In this document: positions 45,401 through 60,400 of the stretch, one piece after another
Layout of the letters: each line of letters opens with the position of its first letter
Numbering within the stretch: the stretch's first letter is position 1
Assembly (NCBI GenBank): GCA_022495005.1
Contig: JAGYXB010001411.1
Span: 992,001 to 1,056,000, forward strand
Direction of reading: 5' to 3'
Source of the DNA: Rhyacophila brunnea
Lineage: Eukaryota > Arthropoda > Insecta > Trichoptera > Rhyacophilidae
DNA: 64,000 nucleotides
Position numbers and translations under genes: made by a program
The notes under the pieces: generated by a model
Told to the model about the DNA's origin: nothing
What the model saw: the letters and a program-made list of their open reading frames with translations, nothing else
Database searches by the model: none

Positions 45401-48400
45401 AAAAATACATCTACGTCATTCTAAAAATAAAATTGGTAAATTATAGTCATTTTCTAAGTTATATACGCAGTTAGTAAGTAATTACTTACATTAAAATACG
45501 ATTAATACAAATTTACTTGCATACATTCTAATTAATTAGTAATCTATGTATATTATATAGCGATATAATAATATATTTAAAATTAATGACTTTCGTCTTA
45601 AAAATAAAATATTAATTTATTTGATTTTAAACGTGCAAGAAATACATAAATATGTAACCTACATGATAAGTATAAAAAATAATCTAAAATGTGATTTTGG
45701 CATTCCAAATTCCATCACGTTTTTTAATATTGGATAATAAATTAAATGATGAATTAACCATTCAAAATATGATACTCGTATAAAGAGTCATGAGTCATGC
45801 TTGATAAAAAAAATGAAATAATTATTTAGCTTGCACATGCAAAATTCTCATGCTAGCGACACATCAACAGGCAATTAATGACCTAGATCCACAGTATGAA
45901 ATATTATACATTATTATAATAGGTGGAAATGAATATTTAAAAGATAAAATAAATATATATTTTTCTAAATATGATGGACCACACCAGGAGATCATGAATG
46001 AATAAAAACAAGATTAATTTGACATTGAAGACTTTAAAGAAATCTATCGCCTTGTATATTATTATTTTAATATTTTTAAAAGTAACTGACAGCCGTGACT
46101 TTAGACCCTTAAAAATTCTGTATTAACATCTTAAGTTGGTAAAATTTAAATCTATCGTTTAAGATAGTTGAATATTATAGATAAAAAATATAAGTATAGA
46201 ATTATAATAAACCAGTATTAAATATTGATCTGAAAAGTGGTTTTCTACGTTATTCGAAGTTTAGACAATAGAGAATTTTCTCTCTATTTTTACAACTTGT
46301 GATTTTAATTTTGCTATACATACAATCAGACATCTAGAGAATATAATCAATTAAAAAACTAAATTTAAATATATATGAAAATGAAATTAGTTACTTCAAT
46401 GATTATGTATATTATATTATATAAACACGCATGATTGAGAAAAACTGAGAAGTTGATACGTCTTGATATTATTATGTTTTTTTTAAATTGATAAAAATAA
46501 ACTGCCCTCGTAAAATAAATCATCTTAAACCATATAAAGTGATTAGGAAATAATATATGGCACCCTTCTAAGTAAAAAGGCAGTAACTCGCAAAATTTGT
46601 GGAATTGAGTTATGAATGCCATCCGTTACGTAATTTTGAAAGCTATATATTCTGTTCACTTTAAAATCAGTATTATCACTAAAATACCGTTAAAATCCTT
46701 AGTGAAAAAATTGACATCTTCTAAAATAATACATTTTTTTAGCAAAAAGGCAGTAATTGCACCTATTCATTGCAGTTACTTCTTGTTTATTATTAATTTG
46801 TTTGTATTTTAACATCCTACTAATAAAAATTACCATCGTTTTTTTATTAATTCACAGTACTAAAGTTTGAGAAAAAGCACATTATGTCACTTATCTCGAA
46901 AGTGTGTGAGAGTCAGTTACTGCCTTCTTCCTAAGAAGGGCAGTATTGTACTAAATATGTTTTTTTTGTATATATTTTATGATCGGGAACACAAATTTCC
47001 TAAACTTTACTCGATTTTGACAAAAATCTGGATTAAGGCAATTCATTTAACTAAGACAGCATATTGATATCAATATAACTCACATTAACTAAAATATCAC
47101 AATAGATCGGTACCTTCACATGCTAAATTTAAACAAAACGATTCATTCAGTTAATCTGTTACTTGCGACATAAAACAAATCGCATTACGCAATCACATTC
47201 AAAAGTTTGAGAATGATTTTCCTTACCCGGCCCCGATGTAGTTTGACGTGACCACCGCTTCTCCGGGACCTCGGAACAGGCAGGTCAGATTAAATCGTTT
47301 ATCTTTGCCTGTTTGCACGTTGTCACTGAACTGCACCACGACTATGTTGGTCATGGTGTCACCATACTGAAAATATTCACCATGAAAAGTAGACAATACA
47401 GAATTCATTATTAATAATGATGATTTAAACTAAAAACGAGAAAGCGATATTAATTGTAATTTTGACTTTTATTTAGTATGCCTAATTTACATCAAGACAC
47501 AAGTTCGTGTATAAATTATACATATGTTTGAACACATAATAATTGTTTTTAACGAACGCATATCCACACTTGCAAAATATATATCTATCAAATTAAAAGT
47601 TGTCTGGACAGTCTAAAACATACAATTTTGCGATCTTTAATCAAAACAACATTCAACGAAACCACGCGTCCGATGAAACACTAAAAATTGTCTCCCAAGC
47701 TTGCATTTTCTTCAATATTGGTCTATCAAGATACATCTGTTTGTGAACAAATTATACAAATGTCTGTAAACATGTGCTCCAACACAAACGTCTTTGCGCA
47801 ATCATTTGTTTAAAACGAACGAACGTCATGTAAACATTGCCACCGAATTAAATATAATTTGAACAATCCAGATACAATCTACATTCCACGAAACTTACGA
47901 GTAGCTACTTCCGGTGGAACACTAAAACATCAACCAAAAGGATGCATGTACCTCAATTCAAATAAAAGCAATCAATAAATTAATAATGAGAGTAGTATTC
48001 ATTATTGTCTGAAATGATGGAACGTCAAAAATATTTTTTTAAATTGGTGCTTGGTCAATTTTTTAATAAACAAATAATTTAGGATTTTCACTGACCCTTT
48101 GTGTGCCACATTCTGGATATCCCTGGGCTCCGCTAATTCTCAACACGTTGATTGTACCTCCATTTCCTCTGAAGAAACAGCGATCATAGAAGCCATAAGT
48201 ATAGATACGTCCTATAAAGCCTTCAGGTGTACGAAGGGTGAACTCCATGCCATCTTCATTGCAGACTTGGCTTACTATTATTTAGAAAAAAACCGTTATA
48301 GTATATAGGTACTACATTATTTCAATATTTTTTTTTTAACATATTGTGGACATTAAAAATTATAAGTTTAAGACGTTTACAACATGACATTTAGAAACAA

Positions 48401-51400
48401 AGATATATAAATATAACAGTATTACATTAAAAAAAAGAGATAGATGAGTAGATAAATTAGATAGGTAGAAGGAAGTACACCGGATGAGTTAAGGGGACGC
48501 TCTACAGAATTGCCCTTGAGAATTGAAAATATGATTTTTTTTACATGTGGTCCGGAATTGTTGCTCTACTGGTAATATGCAAAGGTCGCCGACAATGCTT
48601 TGGTCTAAAGTAATAATAATGATCTCTTATTTAATTTAAATCATAACACTGTCAAAGTGTATAAATATGGGGTGACCAAAAAATGATATCTTCTAATATA
48701 CGTAAATGTTACTAAATTCAATTTGTTAATCAGGTGTTTGGTGGAAAACATTGCAACCAATATGATGGATAGCCACGATATAAACTTAATAATAATATAT
48801 TAATAACGTTTTAACCTGAAATTGTCCGAGAGGATGTTGAAATACATATCTACCTACATCTTTATTTCATGTGCTATCCAAAAAACATTATTAATGAATA
48901 GTATTTATTTTGAATATGTAAGACCTATTACATAACTATTTAAAAAAATGGGTACATATTGTTTAATTCTAATGCATATTTAAAAAAAAATTAATATAGT
49001 GATGTCTGTTTATTATAAAAGAAAGTGACTTTTTATTAAAAGAAATGAAAACATAATTAATTATATTTTCATTTCTTTTAAAATGGAATTCTACCAAGTA
49101 AATGCTAACTCAATTAATGACTTTTTATTACTTACCCGATTAGTTTAATTAATTTAGTCTGACACTTTTACAAACAAGTAACGTAACTTTACTTTTAGTT
49201 GGTAGGTACAATAATTATTAATTAATAAAAGCCAATGCAAGAAATAATTTATACTCATAAAAAATGGTCACCCATAGATTTTTTTTTATTCAAAGCTAGC
49301 GATCGCAGAGAACAAGACAAAAAAACTGCCGACTTTATCGAATCAATCACCCAGGGCTGTCGAAGATGTCTTACTTGTTTTTATGATAAATTGTTTTTAA
49401 TTGTGTGCAATTTGGCGGGAAAATATAATATATACAGTTGCCTACCATTCGGTTATCCCATGAGCTGGGTTTTGTTTACTCTTTTGCTGACATCCTACAG
49501 TTTTATCTGATATTATAAAAGTCACACAGTACAACAGTGTTTAAATCTAATATGTAATTGCACCGGTTTAATTAAAAACTATAACGAAATTAACATTTTA
49601 ATGATTTACAGATTTTCCTATGTTATATCAACTTTATAGCAATTTTAATGAGACCAGATACATATGACGATATATCCAAAATACACATCATCAGATAATA
49701 TGTGAAATATTTTGATAAGCAAAAAAATAAGAACAATACAAAAATAACATAACATAATCAGCTAGTCTTTTCATAATTATTTTAGATGAATGTTGTATGC
49801 CGTTTGACGCTTGGAAGTATGTAATTATTCCATCGGTACAGTAAGCTATTTTTAACTTTAAATTTGTAACTCTTTAAAACGTAAAATTAGATTGATATTA
49901 TTTTGACAGCCCTGTATTCGTTCGGCCGGTTTCAGGTTACGTAGCATAAATGTTATGTTTGAAGGGAATAATAATAATGATATTCGTTCGACCGAGAATT
50001 GTAATTAATAATTATTGCGTTTCTTAAAATAAATCCCCGATGGTTAGAGGTTTTTGAGGTTAGACTGAATTAAAATGACGTCCTTTCAACGCTGAGGTTT
50101 ATTTCTGACTAAACTATGAATGACCTTGTTCCTGTTCAGCTGAGTCTTAAGCAGACCCTATTTTAAGAATTTATAAAACAACGTCCACCTAAACTCATTC
50201 TCACGTAGGTGGAATATATCAACACCCGAAGCAATTTCGTTGAACATAGTTATCGCCATCCCAATTGGCATTACCAGTGGCAGGTTGGTTCTGCACATTG
50301 GGAGAATAAACAATTAACTTAAATTATAAACATTTAACAATGAGAACTGAAGTTGGCGTTTCAAGATGCTCATAGTTATTTCTAAAATGGTTAATATTAC
50401 AGGATTCATAGTGACGTATGTAAATAACGTTCGCTTACCATCAAGGCAATCGTCTCCATTTCTTCCAGCAGAGCGTTCGTAGAAGTCATAGTTTCCGGTG
50501 GTGTCGAAATGTGAAGAATCTGCAGGGTCCATGTCGCGGGAATCCCTGTCGCTCAGTTCGCAGTTGTCTCTATCGTTGTCTCCGTATGCTACGGCGTTAT
50601 CACTGCGGGAGACAAGAATGTTCATCATCAGACAAAAAAATATTAAAAGCTTGACATCTAGGAGTAGCCTTGTTGGCCTGGCAGAGATCTCCGCCGTTGT
50701 CTTTTCTTGAAGACTATCTTCCAACTACGAATGTAGAGTTAGACCATAACATCTGCGATTACATTCATATTGCAAAACGTGGGTCCCCGAAATATTCAAA
50801 ATAATAACGAATTATAATTAATGATATTATGTTAAGGGCGGACGTGCTCAGCGTGGGTCAAAATGGAGCTTTTTTCTATTTTCAAAGCATGATCCTGGAC
50901 ATACATTAAACGTTGTAGATAATCTATTTATATAATTTTGAAGCCTTATTATCCTTTATATTTATTTTAAACATTTGATGACTGCATAAAGTATTTTTAT
51001 TACATAAAATAGTATTCTTTTAAACCTCTCGCTCTAATGTTTTAGAATATAGTCATATTTCAGTACACAAATGTGCAGTGGTGTTAAGATTTTTTACATT
51101 TATTAATTTTTAAACGCATTTATAAAACCATCAGTATAATTTATGTCGACACTATTATAGTGAAATATTTACGATAAAAAAATATATTGATAATCTCTGT
51201 GATCCCAAATTTGACAAGAATTAGGCATTTTATTATTCAAAAATGGGCACAGAGAGATACCGAATGAACATCGTTTTCGCGAGAATAGAAATTGAAGAAG
51301 AATTATTTGTTTAGTAATTAACACAATCCGGATACAAAGCCGGATACATATTGTTACATTAAAATGTTTGATCTTTCAAAAAATACTTTAATTAGCTCAG

Positions 51401-54400
51401 TTTCACCAAAACGTCACTTGATTATCAAATCCATTATAATCATTTGAAAGAAAGAGTTATGCTTACCGGTAATTGAAAGATCTGCAAATAAAGTCTCTGG
51501 CTTCTGCGCACTCCCTTTGGCAATGAGTCAAAGATTGCGCAGTTGTGAATCTTCTGATGTACTGTCTGCGCATACGCTGTCTTGATCCGACCTGTTTGTA
51601 GGTGTCTGCATCGTCACATCTTGCGCCATGAGGTCGCGGACCAGGCCCGTCTGGAATGCCTCCGTATCCACCAACCGGAGCAAGTCCCCCAGCGCTGTTG
51701 TCGTAGCCGCTGGGGATTCCTGGATAATATCACGAAAAAAATAATTAACATCGCAACGATTGCAACGAATATTAAAATAATTACAAGATAAAAAGAACTT
51801 TTTATATATAGCGTTTTTAAATTTTCTGTTGAATCATATAAACTTGACTTGACTAGCTTAAACGATCAAAAAAAATTGGGTACTGTTCGGTTAAAGCGGA
51901 TACAGCGGAAAACGCATTTTGAAAATAGCCGATAAACTGGATTATTTGTTAGGTTAACCTAACCAAACCTAACATAACCTAACCTAACCCAACCTAACCT
52001 AACCTAAACTAACCCAAACTAACAAATAATCCAGTTTATCGGCTATTTTCAAAATGCGTTTTCCGCTGTATCCGCTTTAACCGAACAGTACCAAAAATTG
52101 TATTTGATAGAAACAACACTGAACTCATATTGATTTTCATAGTAACGCACGTATATATTAATAATTTAGTTGCTAGGACCCCAGACCCCTAGCAACCAAT
52201 AATAGTGGATTAGATTACGGATTTCTTCCGAAATAACTTTTCATACAAAACAGAATTAGCTGAAAATGAATTCAATTCTACTTAAAGATGGCTAAAAGTT
52301 TTAAAAGAATGCATTGGCATCGTGTTCTGATATATTTTAAAAGTTTCAAATGTCTAGCTAGTCGGGAAGTTAGTTACAAATCGATTGCAAGATTTGTACC
52401 GGATAAACAACCAACGGATTAAAAAGAATACGACCTAATAAAAACGTTGTAACATACTTTGTTGTTTAAATTTCCATTCAAAAAAATGCTCGATCGAAGT
52501 AAAAAATACTGTAACTGATTTACCTGGTGGTCTATATCCCGGTTCGTATCCTCCGTAAGTTCCTCTGTATCCGTTTCCACCACCGCCACCACCGTAGGGC
52601 CTTCGAGATCCCCCAGTCGATCCATAGGTTGGCCTGCTGGGGTACCTATCCCCACCGCCGCCCCCTCCATAGCGATCTCCTCCATAGCGATCCCCTCCAT
52701 TGCTAACATAATAATGGTACCTTTGAAAAAGACATAAGTTTGAGCATATTAGTGCTACTTTGGCATACGCAGTGGATACTCATATTCTGTTGGGAATAAT
52801 AGCTTATGGATGTTATACAAGTCTAGATCTGGTCATATTGTAGGGCACCAATCTCGATACGAAAAAAAAACTAAGTAAGTATCTGTCAATAAGTAAATAT
52901 ATTTTTTAATTAAATTATTTTAGAAAGCCTCCACCTCCACTAACGCGATATCTTACGCCTACCAAAAAGACAATGTGGGGTAAGGCACCAACCCTACTAC
53001 AAAACACTATAAATGTTTTACGGTTTTTATTTTTGAAGAATAATTGATATTAGCATTTAAAATATGGAAAGGTTTCAAAATAATCAACGAATTAGACTAG
53101 TATCTACAATTGTACATTGGACTGAAAGCCCATTCGGTTAAATTAATTTTATTTTATGCCAGTTATTCTGTTAAAACCAGGGAACTAATGAGAACTGAAA
53201 TTGTGTGGAGAAGTAGGCAACCAATCTCGAGTGCGGAAGAATACGGGATAAACTTAAACACGTGTCTAAAAAATCTGTCAAAAGTCTGTAAACTGGTTAA
53301 GAGAAATTTATATCACTCATTTTCATCAACGAATATTTACTCAATGCAAAATAATTGGCTTGATATTCATAAAATCTAAATGATTTGAAACGCCTAAAAT
53401 TCAGATTACATGTAAGAATCTCACGATTTCCCGGAAGCCGATAAAATCAAAATATATTTTTACAGTAGAAAATAGCAGAAAAATTAATACGATAATATTT
53501 ATAACAGTTCAATATTAAAGTGGATGCTATCGTCTAAAATAGGTCATATAGGGTCTAGGACGATTTGGCACTGGACAACTGGACGCCACGGAATTCGAAA
53601 ATAAATAGACGTTAAGTACTTATAGGTACTTTAAAAAAAATATTCAATATTATTATTTATATTTAAATGATTATAATTATGATTTAATAGTTGGTGAGAA
53701 TGTAAATATGCAGACGTAAACAATGATTTAATCGTGCATATGTTTAAGTTCCACCGAAAAAAGTGTTTTTTATTTTATTTAAAGCCTTAGGCATGGTAAT
53801 TCTCAATCCGCGATAAAGAATACATTATGTTAAGAGTAACATGAATTCAAACTACTAAGTAGTAGACAGAAACTGATTAAAATACCTCGTCTACACGTGT
53901 CTACGACAGTGCGGCGTCCAATTGTCCGGAGGCCAGTCGTCCCATTCCCGTCATATACATGCACGCGATTATTGCAATGCAGGAAGAATTCATTTTTCAA
54001 CCAGTTGTAATAGAATATTATAGCATTAGCACACATCATTTACAAAGCCTTCTTAATTATTCAGATGCAGTTCACACCAGGAAGCCAATGAGAGAACGGA
54101 TAATTTATTATGTAACGTTGAATCTTACCCGCCACCTCCGTAGAGCGTCCTGTCACCATTTCTGTCCCCGTAGCGGTCTCGGTCTCGATCTCTGTCCCTG
54201 TCGTAGACGCTGCCTCCTCCGTATCTGTCCCCGCCGTAGCGATCTGTACCCCAGCTACTACCGCCTGATTGACCTAATGGGCAAATATTAATAAATTAAT
54301 AATATTATAATTTGCCATCCATTTATTGATTTTGCCTAATACGAACATTACAAATCAATTAACTGTCACCTGAGGAAACTTGTTTTGTGTATTTTAAAAA

Positions 54401-57400
54401 CGGAAATAAAAAGATTGTTTTAGATGTTTAACGACTATAAATAAAATTGTTATTCGATTTAAAAAAATAATAATTGCGTGTTGTCATTACTACGCGGGCA
54501 ATATTGCCATCAACATTAAATTTGTATCAATATTTTCATCTAGGGTTACCAAACGACTATATTAAATATTTATATGTATAAAAACCTCCGTATTTTAATT
54601 TTTCGCTTTTTCGTTTGATTGTTTTTAGGGTGTATTGACAGCAGTTTTATATACTCTGAGGCAAGGGTGAGGATTTACAGTTACCGCTATATAACATGAG
54701 TTTGAATTTTAATGTTAAGCAGTACTAATTCACCTTTAAATAATTTTTGTTTTACACTAAAAACCTAACCTAATTTTAACGTTTTTAGGTGTACTCTTTT
54801 CTATTTCCCAGGCTACAGTAACCCTACTTTCATCAATATGACATGTGGATAAAACTTCATCAAACATATTTTTGTTTGTATAAACTGCGCGTATCGATCT
54901 GTAAATACATAAGATTAATCGATCAATATAATATGCATGTATTGGCTACGTAATTCGGGCATGTCATTATCACATAACAATTTAATTTAGACTTGAAAGT
55001 GTGCCAACGAATCTTAGAATATACAGTCACTAAGTCGATACGGAAGTAATAATTATATGTATATATATATTATATTATTAAAAATAAAACATACATTGCA
55101 GATTAAATTAGGTGATAACGTACCTGGTAATCTATCATATGGATACCGCCCAACACCTCCGCTTCCAATTTGGCTCCTATCGCCATTGGGGTATCTCTCC
55201 CATGGGCCTGGGTATCTATCTCCGCGGACGGGGTATCTGTCATTTGGATATCTTTCCCTGTCCATTGCCGGAGGGTACCTGTCAATTGGGTATCTATCCC
55301 TGTCTATCGGATATCTGTCTCTATCACTAGGGTACCTATCTCTATCTGATGGGTATCTGTCTCTATCAATTGGGAATCTGTCTCTGTCATTGGGAAACCT
55401 GTCTCTGTCGATAGGGTATCGATCTCTGTCGCTAGGAAATCTATCTCTATCAATCGGATACCTCTCCCTATCGCCGGGATATCTTTCTCTGTCAAGACCA
55501 GCAGGAGGGTACCGCATTATTGGATATTTGCCTCTGTCTGGACCTATTGGGTACCTATCGATTTCATTCGGGAAGTTGTCGGGATATTCATCAGGTCTTC
55601 CGATCGGATAGCGATCTCCTCCTCGTATCGGATATCTGTCTATTGGCCTCACTGGGCCAATGGGATATCTATCTCCACCAGGAGGATATCTGCCACCACC
55701 TGGTGGATATCTGTCTGCGGGGAATCTATCATTTCCACTTGGGTATCTATCTCCTGGTGGGAATCTATCTCCCGGTGGGTATCTGTCGCCGGGTGGGAAT
55801 CTATCTCCAGGTGGGTATCTATCGCCAGGCGGGAACCTATCCCCAGGTAAAGGTCTATCTCCTGGAGGATATCTGTCACCTGGAGGTGGAGGGTATCGAT
55901 CTCCTGCTGGATATCTGTCACCACCGGGAGGATATCTATCACCTGGAGGATATCTATCGGAAGGATATCTGTCACCCGGCGGATATCTATCTCCTCCGGG
56001 AGGATATCTGTCACCGGGTCCTGGTAATCTATCCCCTCCAGGAGGATATCTATCACCGGGTCCTGGTAATCTGTCTCCTCCTGAAGGGTATCTATCGCTG
56101 GGATACCTATCACCTCCTGAAGGATAGCGGTTGCCTCCAGATGGGTACCTGTCATCATCTGGATATTTGTCGTTCGGGTACCTATCCCTGTCGTTCGGAT
56201 ATCTATCATCGTCGTCAGGATATCTATCGTTTCCTCCAGGATACCTGTCTGCCCATCCTCCGTTTCCACCTTGTAATGTACGAAAAGTGCAATTAGAAAT
56301 TATTGGAAAGTCTCTTGTCCAATTATTTGCAAAGAAATTTATGTGACGCATTAACATAATAATTTATTATTAGTAGTTATGTTATAAAATTGTGCTGTCT
56401 AGTTGGTAAATGGGTAGATAGTGTTGAGGGAGATAGCGTACTGTTGTTAATAATTTGTTTCTAATATGCACTAAATTAAATAATATGTTATAGATCTACC
56501 ATCATAAATTGGCGTTACAGGGAGGGCGCTAGTATGACATTGAGAATATTACCATAACTAACAAAAAAATGGTAATTTATAATTTTTTATTGGTAGTAGA
56601 TTTCTGTACAAATATTATGCAATTCAAACATGTTGTAAAATTAAATGGCATTTGTAACAAATTTATCCTCGATAGACAATTTTAGTTTCAAATTCGACCG
56701 GCCGCCAACTTACGATGGTAGATCTTTAGTTAAAATTAAATATATTATGTAGTTGAGCAAATATGTCAGTAAGTACCTAACTAATTAAAAACTGAGTGAA
56801 ATTATTATTATGCACCTTTACTAATATATTATTACGAATTTTTGATGTCATACTTATTTATTTTTGATTGAGAATATAATATTGTGAGCATTTTTAATTA
56901 TTAGTTTACATAACTTGGCAACTCTCCAGTTTTATTAGGTAATTATGTACGAGTATATTATGATAGTGATCCGTGATCCAACTTTTTATTAAAAATATAT
57001 TATTGTTATGTCTATAAAATATATTTTTTTTGCATAATAAATGGCTTTGCCATAACAATTAAAATTGCAATGATTTTGAAGATAAAAAAAACATTTAAAA
57101 AAACACAATAGATTTACAGGCATTTCTAGAAAAAAAATCACTCGCTTGCCAGTATATTTGCTGTATAAAAATATACCTACGTAAAGAATTGAATCAATAT
57201 TTTGAAATACAATTAAATGTGATAATATGCCATCTGATGGAGATGAGTGGAAAAAATAGACAGTTGGCAATCTCGAACCTGGTCGGTTGTAGTCTGGTCC
57301 TGAATTTCCATCAGGCCTTCCACCATTGCTGCCAGGCTGGTCTCCATCCCCTCCCATCAACATATGATCTAGAATGGTATGATATGAAAGATGATGTGCC

Positions 57401-60400
57401 TCTAGAAGCGCGTGAGCATTATTATTGTTTCATAGCAGACAGTTTCATATTAGTTACAGTCGAATGCAATTCGTTAGGTGAAGGGGTAAATGTATGATTT
57501 CGTAACGGTATGTCATCAATCATTCATCACCAATTATTCTAATTCTTCAAAACTAGATTTGAATGATTGTTAGTTAGGTATCATTTCCTCAATTTATTAG
57601 GTCCAAGCTGTCGATCCAATGACATATTGAATTCCAGACGTGAGTTCAAGCCCGCCAAAAAACAAACATTATGTTTTCAAACAAATGTTCACAATCACAT
57701 AAATTTAATATAGTATATTTTATATGAAAGACCTACGTTAAGTATAGTAGGAATTACATGATAGGTACTATGTTCCACTTTGTTTTTCACATGACTTATT
57801 TGAACACAGTGACGTCCCTAGATAAAATGCCGCCCCTAGGCAGCGCCAGAATGCCGCCTCATTTTTAATACAGTATTTTTATCATCCTTTCATGACCAAT
57901 ATCTAAGAAGAGTGTTGTATGACATTACTAACAAAATATCTGACTAATTATTCGCAAATCTGCACGTGTCGTTTCTGTTCACAAAGGACGTCGAAGGGCA
58001 ACGGCAGTAAACTAGATATCATGAATCTGACAAAACCAGTAAGCTCAATTTTTTAATAGAAAGATATTTTCGTTATTACTAAGTTTAGGTAGCTATTTCT
58101 ATATATTCCAAACGATTCTCCTCGATTTGTCGCCCTTCGAGTAACTGTCGCCCCCAAGCGACACTCAATCTGCCTACCCCCACGGAACGTCACTGTTTGA
58201 CTTTGTTAGATGATACATTAGGTATACCGCGATGTCTTATTTATAGATTTTTTAAATATTTTTCGTAGCAAAGTTTAAGTTAACTAATTAATTGTTAATT
58301 ATAATTGTCATTAGAATCTGAATGTAACGGATTTGCCATGACGCCTATATGACGAAACATAATAATATTATGTCCATTCTTTATTTAGTACCATGCCAAT
58401 TTTTCTCGCGTCGTGTGGATATAGTTTTCAAATATGGGGTAGTTTAATAATACTGAAGATGTAGTTGATTTTACAAAGAAGTAGATGTACAATTTTATCC
58501 AGAAAAGGCTTGACTTGATTCATCCAGTAATTGGTACAGATTTGAGTAAAAATAACTCAAATATTATTAGTACGGTCGAAAATCCTAACAAATGTAACTT
58601 TATTAGATAGGTACCTAACACTCTAATATTTTTTTCGGTAAATTATTAATTAATCTATTCACATTAGATACATTCAGCTGACTTTAAACTATCCGAATGT
58701 ATATCTAAATTAATTAATTATTAATGCATGATTACGTCTCATTCTTACATTTATTTTCATTCATACATGAAACAATAATAACATGTTAGCACAAAGCTTC
58801 ATCTGCGTGATTGCAAGGTGCGGCTGAAGCAATTTATAAGCCATTATTATTTTTTTGCGTTTTAGTATTCAGATACCTACCTAATTAACATGCTTTATTT
58901 TCATTAATAACAAACATCAACTGTAAAAATGTAAACACAGGCTGGAATGTTGGATTATTACATAGGCCCCCTTTTCAACATTGTATCATAAGTCCAGAGA
59001 AAGGGATATGAAACCGAATGAATGAATAATATGTATCTAAATGTTATTTTAAATATATGCATACGCAGATATAATTCATTCAATAATAGCAATATTTATA
59101 TGTCAGTAGATTTTAAACTACACCGTCAGTCAATTGTTATAATATGTGATCTATGTGATGCAGGTCTGACACGTGAAGAATAAATAATTGGCTGGATTTT
59201 GTGCATCTCCTATGTACTCCTATGACTGACTTCAGTAATGACGTTGAAGTAATTCCTAGATTACATTGTAGTTTGTTTAGCCAATTCATGTTGATTTAGA
59301 CAGCTCCCGATGAATTAAACATTTGCATAATTATGTGTGTAAAAAAGGGTCAGGTCAGCCTGGTTAAATTAGTAATATTTTGATAATAATTAGTATGAAT
59401 AATGTGAATTCTGAAAGCAGCAGGGATTTGTCAGAATGATGTTAAAAACAAATATGTATGTATTGAGACTAACGCATCAAATTCTCATAGTAATCGTAGT
59501 CTGCGTCGTAGATGATTCGCATGCCGTCCCGCTGGTTGAACCGGCTGAGTCTGCAGGTCCTGAAGCGGTCGCTGTAGACGGCAGACCGGCACTGGAAGCT
59601 GGTCTGCCTGAGGCACTCGTCCAGGCACTCGCTCAAGGACCTCCCCGTGATCTCGGAGTGGAACTCTCCACCGAGCCTGCTGTTCCTGTATCGCTGGAAC
59701 GCGGTGTCGGGCCTTCTTCCGTTTGAGAAAAGGTGGGACGTGACGGAGTTGTCAGGGTATTCCGAACCGCGAGCTAGATATAAAGGGAAACGGGAATAAA
59801 TGCTAGCGGAATGGAAGCGTTTTCATTAATAAGCAGTGGTGCCTTAAATGAAAATGATATTATTTAACTGGAGGAAGAAGGTTCTGTAGACTCAGTAATA
59901 TATTGTCACCCTGATTCTATATTATCTAGTGCGATTTATTCCAAATGTATATACTATGTAATATTACGTGATGTTAGTACCTAAACACGACAGAGTAGGA
60001 ATCAGAATAAATATAGCAAAGTGTTTTTGGTGAATCAAAATATAACAGTAAGCAGTATCGTTTTCACAATTAATAATCTCGGAACCTTTTTATAAATATT
60101 ATAAATTATAACGGAACCCTTAAGTATTTGAACGTGGCATGAAAAAAAATAAGTTCAAGTTCGGTTCCTTCGCAAAAATGTATTATTTTTCTCCATTGCT
60201 GAAGGCCCCACATTGAGTCGCTGTAAATATGTCCGATCCTAATAAAATCATATTTTGAGTAACACAAACCGAGGTTTGTATTACTTAATACATTTTTACA
60301 AGAAATGGATATTAGCCACTTGCTCAACCTATTAGGTCCATAGCCTGACTCAAACACAAATTGAAAAACAATATGTGTACTTGCCAGACCCAGGATTCGA

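Noticed and set aside
49235..49510. 91-codon plus-strand frame in a PAN/ZP intron
   Set aside because: No recognised motif; a frame of this length is expected in tens of kilobases of intronic DNA.
55057..56346. Several long open frames on the plus strand and in other minus frames over the DRYP exon (up to 258 codons)
   Set aside because: They follow from the periodic codons of the repeat. Only the minus frame at 55124-56269 has matching splice sites and phase on both sides.
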